From: Bacillota bacterium
GTDB lineage: Bacteria > Bacillota > Limnochordia > Darwinibacteriales > DTU012
Reading direction: 5' to 3'
Assembly: GCA_012521805.1 (NCBI GenBank)
Contig: JAAYLQ010000146.1
Location: forward strand, 1 to 6,117
Length of the DNA stretch: 6,117 nt
Positions 1-5,866 of the stretch are shown in pieces. The position numbers and the translations under genes were made by a program. Every line of letters begins with the position of its first letter. Position 1 is the stretch's first letter. Under the pieces are notes generated by a model. That model had not been told where the DNA came from. It did no database searches and worked only from the letters and a program-made list of their open reading frames with translations.

Positions 1-642
1 ATAACCGTCAGCCACAAAGCCGTAAAGCGGAGCTCCCTTTGCCAACAGCTTTGGAAACAGATTTTGACTGAAATCGTATTTCTCATTATCTGGAATCTCT
101 GCCAGCACCTCAGGCTCGAGAATGTAAGTACCGGTATTAACAGTATCGCTAAAAACCTCACTCCAAGAAGGTTTTTCTAAGAATTGAGTGATCCTGCCTT
201 CGTCATTAGTAATTACCACACCATAACTGAGGGGATTTGGCACTTTAGTCAGTACCAGAGTTGCCAAAGCGCCTTTTTGGCGATGGAAATCAACAGCGGC
301 CTGAAGATTAATATCAGTGAGGCAGTCGCCACTGACAACGATAAAGGGTTCGTCCAGAAAATGCTGTGCATTTTTCACGCTTCCCGCAGTGCCTAACGGT
401 TTCGTCTCAATAAAATAATGCATGGATACATCATGGCTGCTGCCATCTCCAAAATAATCTTGAATCATCTCCGGCATGTACCACAGTGTATTAGCAATTT
501 CCCGAAAGTGGTACCGTTTTAATAGGTTCAGGATATGCTCCATCATTGGTTTGTTTACTACAGGCACCATTGGCTTTGGCATAGTACATGTCAACGGCCG
601 CAGACGAGTTCCTTCCCCGCCGGCCATGATCACTGCTTTCAT
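1..642 (-). CDS. Sugar-1-phosphate nucleotidyltransferase (mannose-1-P guanylyltransferase/GlgC-like), N-terminal part
   Basis: The frame is open from the ATG at 642 to the window's left end, giving 214 residues with no stop, so the C-terminus is missing. The protein begins MKAVIMAGGEGTRLRPLT, the nucleotide-binding loop of the NTP_transferase family, followed by PKP at residues 22-24, LGTAG at 83-87, SGD with the metal-binding Asp at 104-106, EKP at 156-158 and NTGTY at 169-173. Such enzymes join an NTP to a sugar 1-phosphate to give an NDP-sugar in the cytoplasm. Close Bacillota relatives are often about 820-residue fusions with a C-terminal phosphomannomutase-like domain; others stop near 350 residues, and the window cannot tell which. 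Base and sugar specificity (GDP-mannose, ADP- or UDP-glucose) cannot be read from this part. The start overlaps the glycosyltransferase stop as ATGA, and AGGAGG lies 8 bases upstream, so the pair is translationally coupled. Confidence 0.92.
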   Translation of the reverse strand, partial: MKAVIMAGGEGTRLRPLTCTMPKPMVPVVNKPMMEHILNLLKRYHFREIANTLWYMPEMIQDYFGDGSSHDVSMHYFIETKPLGTAGSVKNAQHFLDEPFIVVSGDCLTDINLQAAVDFHRQKGALATLVLTKVPNPLSYGVVITNDEGRITQFLEKPSWSEVFSDTVNTGTYILEPEVLAEIPDNEKYDFSQNLFPKLLAKGAPLYGFVADGY

Positions 643-1949
643 TCCTCGTTCCTCCTTGGTATCCCATGCCTTGATTCCACAATTATTTGATCCAGGTAGT
701 CACCTGTCTGCTGGTAGCGATCGTAGCGAATCAAATTGGTCATTCTGCTGTTCAGATCCCGCCCATCCAATGACTCGCTTTGGCCGAGAATCCGCCTAAA
801 CACCTCTTCAGTTTGAACTGCGATCTGACTCCACTGATACTTGGTTATCACATCTTCGTAAGCTTGGTCCCGCAGCTTCTGAGCTAGGGCAGGAGCTTCT
901 AAAATAGCTACTATATTATCAGCTAATGATTGACTGTTGCCTACATATGTAGTTAGACCATTTTTCCCATGCTGGATAATTTCCGCAAAACCGCCAATGT
1001 CGCTCACGACTACAGGTGTTTCTGCAGCCATCCCTTCTAAACAAACGATGCCAAAGGGTTCGTATAAACTGGGAAAAACAGCTGCATCTGCAATGCGGTA
1101 GAGGCTGTTGCGGGTCAGGTCATCAACAAAACCTGCAAACATAACCCGATCTGCTAATCCCATTGCTGCTGCCCGGTGCTGCAGCTCTTTTTCATTTGGA
1201 CCTTTCCCAGCAATAATAAATTTAGTGTTGGGAATCCTTGACAGCACCTTTGGCACCGCATCTAATAGCACTTGAACACCTTTTTCATGCACTAATCGTC
1301 CAATAAAAAAAACAATCTTTTCTTCAGGAGCGGCATAATTATTTCTGAAACTGGCCAGATCAGATACCACACTGGTGAACTTATCCGCCTTCACACCATT
1401 TGGGATTACAAATATTTTGTCTTGGGGGACCTGGAATATCCGCTGAAGTTCGCTGCACATATAATAGCTGCAGCAGATTACAGCATACGCTTCATAGGTT
1501 AACCACCATTCCACATCACTGATATGCCGCTGGAGATCATTGTGCAGACCGTTATTGCGTCCCCATTCAGTAGCATGTATAGTGGCAACCATCGGGCGCT
1601 GAAATCCATGCTTTAAAACCTTAGCGGCATGACCCACTAACCAATCATGAGCATGAACAACGTCCCAGTGCCATCCGCTGTTCCACAGCTGCAGAGCCCT
1701 TTCAATCACTTGATAGTTGAAATAAAAAACTGAATCGAGGAAATTCAGCGGCTGCGGATGTGCAGTGTTTACCCGTTCAATCCTAACCTTCTCCCGGATT
1801 TCAGAATTCTTACCTTCGGGATAGTCACTAGAAATAACACAAATGTCATGCCCATTAGCAGCCATCGCTTCTGATAGATCAGCTACAGCACGAGCCAACC
1901 CACCGATAACCTTGGGTGGGTATTCCCAAGACAAAACCAGTATTTTCAT
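639..1949 (-). CDS. GT4-family glycosyltransferase (glycogen/starch-synthase-like GT-B fold)
   Basis: This 436-residue protein has both halves of a GT-B retaining glycosyltransferase. The N-terminal acceptor domain opens MKILVLSWEYPP with the GG loop at 16-17, then HAHDW at 99-103 and HATEWGR at 125-131. The C-terminal donor domain follows PNGV (183-186) and holds GRLVHEKG (217-224), AGKGP (247-251) and the E-x7-E pair E297/E305 in EPFGIVCLEGMA. It should transfer a sugar from an NDP-sugar to an acceptor in the cytoplasm; there is no signal peptide or membrane segment. Relatives are often named glycogen synthase or plain family 4 glycosyltransferase, and donor and acceptor are not decided by sequence. 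The coupled nucleotidyltransferase probably makes its donor (inference). Residues from about 390 to 436 form a polar tail beyond the core fold. The ATG start has AGGTGGTGA 4 bases upstream. Confidence 0.92.
   Translation of the reverse strand: MKILVLSWEYPPKVIGGLARAVADLSEAMAANGHDICVISSDYPEGKNSEIREKVRIERVNTAHPQPLNFLDSVFYFNYQVIERALQLWNSGWHWDVVHAHDWLVGHAAKVLKHGFQRPMVATIHATEWGRNNGLHNDLQRHISDVEWWLTYEAYAVICCSYYMCSELQRIFQVPQDKIFVIPNGVKADKFTSVVSDLASFRNNYAAPEEKIVFFIGRLVHEKGVQVLLDAVPKVLSRIPNTKFIIAGKGPNEKELQHRAAAMGLADRVMFAGFVDDLTRNSLYRIADAAVFPSLYEPFGIVCLEGMAAETPVVVSDIGGFAEIIQHGKNGLTTYVGNSQSLADNIVAILEAPALAQKLRDQAYEDVITKYQWSQIAVQTEEVFRRILGQSESLDGRDLNSRMTNLIRYDRYQQTGDYLDQIIVESRHGIPRRNEE
651..656 (-). promoter_or_regulatory. 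Ribosome binding site of the nucleotidyltransferase, inside the upstream gene
   Basis: A perfect AGGAGG sits 8 bases before the ATG at 642. The same six bases are the two AGG arginine codons near the end of the glycosyltransferase, so that gene's C-terminus doubles as the next gene's translation start signal. It fixes the start at 642. Confidence 0.85.
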
Positions 1950-1953
1950 GACG

Positions 1954-1962
1954 TCACCACCT
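1954..1962 (-). promoter_or_regulatory. Ribosome binding site of the glycosyltransferase
   Basis: AGGTGGTGA lies 4 bases upstream of the ATG at 1949 and pairs well with the 3' end of 16S rRNA apart from one base. It supports that ATG as the start. In the roughly 75 bases between the upstream terminator and this gene I see no convincing -35/-10 pair on the minus strand, only AT-rich sequence. Confidence 0.6.
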
Positions 1963-2024
1963 AAACCAATCTACAAATAAGCATTTCCCAAACTGATAAT
2001 TTTTATTAGCGAAATATGGGCAGC

Positions 2025-2057
2025 AAAAAAGGATGGGCAGTCTATATCCCATCCTTT
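2025..2057 (-). terminator. Rho-independent terminator of the transporter/RNA-modification operon
   Basis: Read on the minus strand, a 10-bp perfect stem (AAAGGATGGG paired with CCCATCCTTT) encloses a 10-base loop and runs into six T residues (2030 down to 2025). It begins about 40 bases after the stop of the DUF523 gene. The plus-strand side has no comparable T-run, so it works leftward. It separates the two leftward transcription units. Confidence 0.9.
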
Positions 2058-2097
2058 ACCTAAACCTTAAAATTGATTCAGTTTTAAACAAGCCAAT

Positions 2098-2634
2098 CTA
2101 TTCCATAGCTATCACAGCTCGTTCCCGGGCTGCTGTGAAAATCTGCTGCAGAAAATCCTGTCTAGTATTCGGATCCTGCATGCTCTGTTCTGACACTACT
2201 CTGCACTTGGGGAAACTTTCTAAAACCTTGGCGGCAAAAAAACCACTGATTGTTCCAATTGGTGTCTCCAGTGAATCTGGTGCAAACAGCTTGCAGTCTT
2301 CAATTCCACATGAAGGAGAACGGCTTTTCAGAATAAACCCATCAACATCCTTGAGTTCGGAGAGAAAACCTTCCGCTAAATTCAGCATCTGACTGGTAAA
2401 GTCCTGACCAGTGGACGGCTGAATAAGTTTTAGACCTGTGTCAGTTTGGACAATACAAATTGGGTCGCGGGGAATCGGCAGCCCAATTTCAACCTCGGGA
2501 CAAACAGGAATGAATTCAACAAAAGGCTCCAATTCCCGAATGAACTGCGCCTCAATCCGGGCTCCATCATATCTGCAGGCAGCAAACTCCAAGCATCTGC
2601 TGACAACTACTACTGGCTTTTTGAATACATTCAT
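2098..2634 (-). CDS. Stand-alone DUF523/TudS-like protein (putative thiouracil/thiouridine desulfurase)
   Basis: The 178-residue protein matches the DUF523 (2-thiouracil desulfurase, TudS) pattern: an N-terminal VVVVSRC with C14 and CRYDG with C20, then VCPEVEIGLPIPRDP with C45 and E47, then KSRSPSCG with C109. In characterised family members three such cysteines hold a [4Fe-4S] cluster whose free iron removes sulfur from a thiolated uracil base; C14, C45 and C109 are the natural candidates here. The sequence resembles the N-terminal half of the longer DUF523-DUF1722 proteins (YbgA/RudS type), but it stops right after the DUF523 domain and only about 40 bases separate the stop from the terminator, so DUF1722 is truly absent. 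The ATG overlaps the stop of the pseudouridine synthase as ATGA, with GGTGGTG 7 bases upstream, so the two are translationally coupled. Substrate is unknown; a free base or a tRNA thiouridine are both possible. Confidence 0.88.
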   Translation of the reverse strand: MNVFKKPVVVVSRCLEFAACRYDGARIEAQFIRELEPFVEFIPVCPEVEIGLPIPRDPICIVQTDTGLKLIQPSTGQDFTSQMLNLAEGFLSELKDVDGFILKSRSPSCGIEDCKLFAPDSLETPIGTISGFFAAKVLESFPKCRVVSEQSMQDPNTRQDFLQQIFTAARERAVIAME

Positions 2635-3335
2635 TTGATTACACCACCATTATTTAGGATTCCAGCAAACAGATTCCACGGATACCGCTTAAAAGGAGGG
2701 GGCTGGTTAAACACCAGCCATTCCTTCAAAGTAGGATGATTAAATCCAATCTGATACGCCCATAATCCAATTTGCACATGCGCTTTTGTGGGAACACCGT
2801 ATTTCTGATCTCCCACTAAGGGATGTCCTACAGCGGCAAACTGCACTCTGATTTGATGGGGACGTCCGGTTAACAGATCAATTTGCACAAGACTGCAGCC
2901 ATCTCTGCTGGCTAACACCTGATAATTAAGAACAGCCTTCTTGCTGCCGGACAGTCTATGATCGCTGGCAGACACCTTGTTGAGCTTGGGGTTCTTTTTT
3001 AAGTAATGGACTAATTGTCCTTCCCACTGCTTGGGAACGCCCCGGACTACAGCTAAATAGATCTTTTCAAAATTTCCCTCCGCGATCTGCTTGGACAATC
3101 GTCCCGCTGCCTTGGATGTTTTAGCAAAAACCATCAACCCACCTACTGGTCGGTCTAAGCGGTGCACTAAGCCTAAATATACATTGCCTGGTTTATTGTA
3201 GCGCTGTTTGAGATCCTGTTTTAACAGCGTTAGCATATCCTGATCACCGGTGTGATCAGCCTGCGACAGGATGTTCACAGGCTTTTCCACCACCAGTAGA
3301 TGGTTGTCCTCATAAATAATTGGTATTGATAGCAT
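2631..3335 (-). CDS. RluA-family RNA pseudouridine synthase without S4 domain
   Basis: This protein of 234 residues (235 from TTG) isomerises uridine to pseudouridine in rRNA or tRNA. It starts directly with the catalytic domain (IIYEDNHLLVVEKP), has the motif II sequence HRLDRPVGG with the catalytic Asp at about residue 61, then LLTGRPHQIR and GHPLVGDQKYG near residues 154-180. The N-terminal S4 RNA-binding domain of RluC/RluD is missing, as in RluA and TruC, and the length suits that short type. The exact RNA position modified cannot be deduced. I chose ATG 3335; TTG at 3338 is immediately upstream and in frame. AAGGA (3349-3353) is 13 bases from the ATG and 10 from the TTG, so the TTG cannot be excluded. 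The gene follows the permease stop by about 10 bases and its stop overlaps the DUF523 start, so it sits inside the operon. Confidence 0.93.
   Translation of the reverse strand: MLSIPIIYEDNHLLVVEKPVNILSQADHTGDQDMLTLLKQDLKQRYNKPGNVYLGLVHRLDRPVGGLMVFAKTSKAAGRLSKQIAEGNFEKIYLAVVRGVPKQWEGQLVHYLKKNPKLNKVSASDHRLSGSKKAVLNYQVLASRDGCSLVQIDLLTGRPHQIRVQFAAVGHPLVGDQKYGVPTKAHVQIGLWAYQIGFNHPTLKEWLVFNQPPPFKRYPWNLFAGILNNGGVIK
2642..2648 (-). promoter_or_regulatory. Ribosome binding site of the DUF523 gene
   Basis: GGTGGTG lies 7 bases upstream of the ATG at 2634, inside the last codons of the pseudouridine synthase (the two Gly residues near its end). It supports the overlapping ATGA start. Confidence 0.6.
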
Positions 3336-3345
3336 CAAATCAGAT

Positions 3346-5013
3346 TCATCCTTCTAATTCCCGAAATCTAGTGGTGCCAAAAGTTTTCAGCAAATAGTAC
3401 ATACCAGCACAGCCAAGGAGCAGAACACCAGGCAATACAACAGCAGCTGCGAGCAGATTAGGTCTTAAGATGAAGGTTAACGCAATCAAAAGTACGCCAA
3501 TGCCTGCACTGACCAACGCATTGTACATTACATTCATATTTTGTTTCACAGCTTTCTGCTCGCTATCCCAATTCAGCTTTGGGTTAACTATATCCAGCAT
3601 TAAGCCTGTCATGTTTGTTAGAATCAACGGCAGCAGGCTGATAACCATAACCAGAATGGTAAAGTAAACCGGTACTTTCAAAATTACTGCCAATGGAATA
3701 ATCATCAGGAGAAGACCAGCATAACTCAGCACTACCCCCGTTAAAACCTTAGCAATCAACTGATGGCGATAGCTGATGGGAAGATAATGCTTTACGTATA
3801 AATTCTGTCCTTCCCGGGAAATAGCGGTCGCTGCAATCCCATTCGATCCACCAAAAAATGCGATTACAGCTAAAAACACACCAAACACCAAACCTAAAAT
3901 GTCAGGATCCTGAACATAAACAGCGATCTGCCCAATCAGTTCAGTCAAACCATCATCGTTAACTATTACCGGCAGAATGAAAAATACCGGCCAGATAAAG
4001 TTAACCACAACACAATTTAAGAAATAAACCGGCGTGCGGACTAAAAGGCGCATCTCCATCAGCAGATAGGAAATTATAGGGGAGCGGGTGCGCACCAGTC
4101 GACCGAGGTGTTCTGTTTTCACTCCGCGGCGGCTGGATCCTGCTTCGGAAATCCCGATCACACCTTTGAAATAAACCAGTTCCGCAGAGAACATCAGCAC
4201 TGCAAAAGCAGCACAGGACAAGCCGACAAAAACCAGCAAATTGGTTAAGCCTTGGGCAATTTCATAATTCAGCAGCGATTTGACAGCCCAGTGTACAGTC
4301 GGGAATAATCTTGACTGCAGCAGGGTTAAGGAATTGTTCCCCTCTAGGAGCAGTCTTTCCAGCATATCTGGAGTAATACTGTCAAACCTCTGCATAGAAA
4401 AACTGACGGTCATAGCCAGCACAAAGCTGAGCAATCCACCAATAATTTTTAACAATTCGCGATAACGCCCAAGATTGACAACCCGCATGATCAGCATCAC
4501 TAATAATGTTGCCAAAACTAAGGGCATAATTGGTACAAAAACCGCGATTATCAATCCATATAAATAAAACAGAATGCCTTCTCTCTGCTGAATACCATAG
4601 TAGAAAAGAATCGGCAGATAAACTATACCAACCATTATATACTCATATAAAACTGCAACTAGAAATTTAGCTCCCACAATCTGGCGCGGCATTACAGGCA
4701 GCGGCAGGTAATTTTCAACATCATTAGCAAAATAAAAGCTGCTGACAACATGGAAAATGCCAAAGATAAAGATAATCAGGGAACTAAGGGCTAAACCCCA
4801 GCTTAAAATTACGCCCTCCTGTCCGATCACAGCTAAACTTTGATACACAAAGCCAACCATTTCCAGATAAGCTATCAGGGTAAGGGGAATGAACAGAATA
4901 AATAGGGCTGCTGGAATAATCCATGACCATTTCTTGTGGCGGTTAAACCCCAAGTCAATACCGCCGCCGCTCTTCAACATCACTTTTGCCAAAGTCCATG
5001 TTTTATTCCTCAT
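3346..5013 (-). CDS. ABC-2 type exporter permease, about 12 membrane segments
   Basis: A 555-residue, strongly hydrophobic protein with about 12 predicted membrane helices, near residues 31-55, 70-95, 117-140, 146-178, 186-205, 255-280, 330-352, 371-392, 421-446, 448-470, 498-516 and 520-541. The layout looks like two six-helix halves joined by a charged cytoplasmic stretch (about 285-325, rich in Arg). Each half has a related cytosolic loop before its third helix: NDVENYLPLPVMPRQIVGAKFL at 97-118 and its counterpart around NLYVKHYLPISYRHQLIAK at 404-422. This is typical of large ABC-2 permeases paired with a single ATPase. The start ATG overlaps the ATPase stop by 11 bases, with GGAG 10 bases upstream. 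The transported substrate is unknown; a drug, peptide, lipid or protein-secretion-linked role would all be guesses. Confidence 0.88.
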   Translation of the reverse strand: MRNKTWTLAKVMLKSGGGIDLGFNRHKKWSWIIPAALFILFIPLTLIAYLEMVGFVYQSLAVIGQEGVILSWGLALSSLIIFIFGIFHVVSSFYFANDVENYLPLPVMPRQIVGAKFLVAVLYEYIMVGIVYLPILFYYGIQQREGILFYLYGLIIAVFVPIMPLVLATLLVMLIMRVVNLGRYRELLKIIGGLLSFVLAMTVSFSMQRFDSITPDMLERLLLEGNNSLTLLQSRLFPTVHWAVKSLLNYEIAQGLTNLLVFVGLSCAAFAVLMFSAELVYFKGVIGISEAGSSRRGVKTEHLGRLVRTRSPIISYLLMEMRLLVRTPVYFLNCVVVNFIWPVFFILPVIVNDDGLTELIGQIAVYVQDPDILGLVFGVFLAVIAFFGGSNGIAATAISREGQNLYVKHYLPISYRHQLIAKVLTGVVLSYAGLLLMIIPLAVILKVPVYFTILVMVISLLPLILTNMTGLMLDIVNPKLNWDSEQKAVKQNMNVMYNALVSAGIGVLLIALTFILRPNLLAAAVVLPGVLLLGCAGMYYLLKTFGTTRFRELEG

Positions 5014-5731
5014 TATCAGTCAGCTCCAAGAAGAATTTCTCAAGAGAATCATTTTTGCGGAAGTGCTCCCGCATCTCAGTCATATTGCCTGTAAACAAAA
5101 TTTTACCGCGGTTAATAATTGCAATCCGGTCGCATATTTTTTCTGCCACATCCAATACATGGGTAGAGAAAAATAAGATTTTGTTGTTGCTGACGTGTTC
5201 CCGCATCATCTCCTTCAGCAGAAACGATGAACGGGGATCCAGCCCTGTCATGGGTTCATCTAAGATCCAAACCTCAGGATCATGAAGCAGAACTCCAATA
5301 ATGATAATTTTCTGCCGCATCCCATGGGAGTAGCTTTGAATCTGAGCATTGAGAGCTTCAGTCATTTCGAACCGCTCACATAAATCAGCTATTCTGGCTC
5401 TACGTATATCCAGCGGCACTTCATAAATATCCCCCATAAAATTGAGGTATTCGATTCCCTTAAGCCTCAAGAACATATTGGGTGTATCCGGCACAAAACC
5501 AATCTGCTTTTTTGCCTCCAGCGGATTCTGCGAGATATCAATGCCGTTTACTTCAATTCGTCCGCTGTCTGGGGCTAAAATTCCGGTAATCATTTTAATG
5601 GCGGTAGTTTTACCAGCACCATTGGGGCCCAAAAAGCCAAATATCTCACCCGGCCGTACTGTTAAGGAAAGATTATCAGCTGCTTTCACACCACCGCTGT
5701 AGGTTTTATTGACATGCTCCAGTTTGATCAT
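5003..5731 (-). CDS. ABC transporter ATP-binding protein of an ABC-2 exporter
   Basis: A 242-residue nucleotide-binding subunit that powers the neighbouring permease at the inner face of the membrane. All motifs are intact: Walker A GPNGAGKTT at 35-43, signature SHGMRQK at 135-141, Walker B WILDEP with catalytic E159, D-loop GLDP at 163-166 and the switch His191 in STHVLD. The Q-loop reads IGFVPDTPNMF, with Asp82 where many ABC proteins have Gln; related ABC-2 export ATPases often show Asp or Glu there. I place the start at ATG 5731 because GGGAG (5740-5744) is 8 bases upstream; the in-frame GTG at 5740 overlaps that site and would lack its own. It is the first gene of the leftward operon, directly behind the promoter at 5765-5793. 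Its stop lies 11 bases inside the permease gene. Confidence 0.94.
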   Translation of the reverse strand: MIKLEHVNKTYSGGVKAADNLSLTVRPGEIFGFLGPNGAGKTTAIKMITGILAPDSGRIEVNGIDISQNPLEAKKQIGFVPDTPNMFLRLKGIEYLNFMGDIYEVPLDIRRARIADLCERFEMTEALNAQIQSYSHGMRQKIIIIGVLLHDPEVWILDEPMTGLDPRSSFLLKEMMREHVSNNKILFFSTHVLDVAEKICDRIAIINRGKILFTGNMTEMREHFRKNDSLEKFFLELTDNEE

Positions 5732-5739
5732 CACTATCA

Positions 5740-5744
5740 CTCCC
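5740..5744 (-). promoter_or_regulatory. Ribosome binding site deciding the ATPase start
   Basis: GGGAG on the minus strand is 8 bases before ATG 5731. An in-frame GTG at 5740 shares its last base with this site, so the shorter ATG-initiated product is favoured. Confidence 0.7.
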
Positions 5745-5764
5745 AGCTTCTAACAACTAACTAA

Positions 5765-5793
5765 AAGATATCACTTATCAGAAAATGCGTCAA
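5765..5793 (-). promoter_or_regulatory. Vegetative (SigA-type) promoter of the leftward operon
   Basis: On the minus strand TTGACG (5793-5788; five of six consensus bases) is followed by exactly 17 bases and then TATCTT (5770-5765; four of six). The bases before the -10 box are TGA, an extended TGn element. Transcription would start near 5758, leaving a leader of roughly 26 bases before ATG 5731. No other equally good pair is present between the divergent genes. Confidence 0.75.
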
Positions 5794-5851
5794 TAGCTAG
5801 GAGCACAAGGAGTTAAATTGCATTTCGCGAATGAATAGAAGAAACTCCAGC

Positions 5852-5859
5852 AGGAAGGT
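5852..5859 (+). promoter_or_regulatory. Ribosome binding site of the cysteine-rich protein gene
   Basis: AGGAAGGT lies 7 bases upstream of ATG 5867. It decides for that ATG over the in-frame ATG at 5831, whose nearest purine-rich stretch (AAGGAG, 5807-5812) is 18 bases away. I could not find a convincing plus-strand promoter upstream. Confidence 0.65.
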
Positions 5860-5866
5860 AAGATCC

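Noticed and set aside
476..799. Open frame on the plus strand, 107 codons
   Set aside because: It lies opposite the start of the nucleotidyltransferase and the end of the glycosyltransferase, both with strong family motifs; its translation shows no recognisable domain and no ribosome binding site.
2068..2088. AT-rich inverted repeat TTAAAA/TTTTAA between the DUF523 stop and the terminator
   Set aside because: Six A-T pairs only, with a nine-base loop; too weak to call a hairpin, and a proper terminator follows.
2033..2392. Open frame on the plus strand, 119 codons
   Set aside because: It begins inside the terminator stem and runs antisense to the DUF523 gene, with low-complexity Ser/Lys-rich translation typical of a shadow frame.
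4889..5285. Two overlapping plus-strand open frames
   Set aside because: They are antisense to the ATPase/permease junction, overlap each other, and show no domain.
5738..5740. GTG as an upstream start of the ATPase
   Set aside because: It overlaps the GGGAG ribosome binding site that is well spaced for ATG 5731, and the added residues are not part of the conserved domain.
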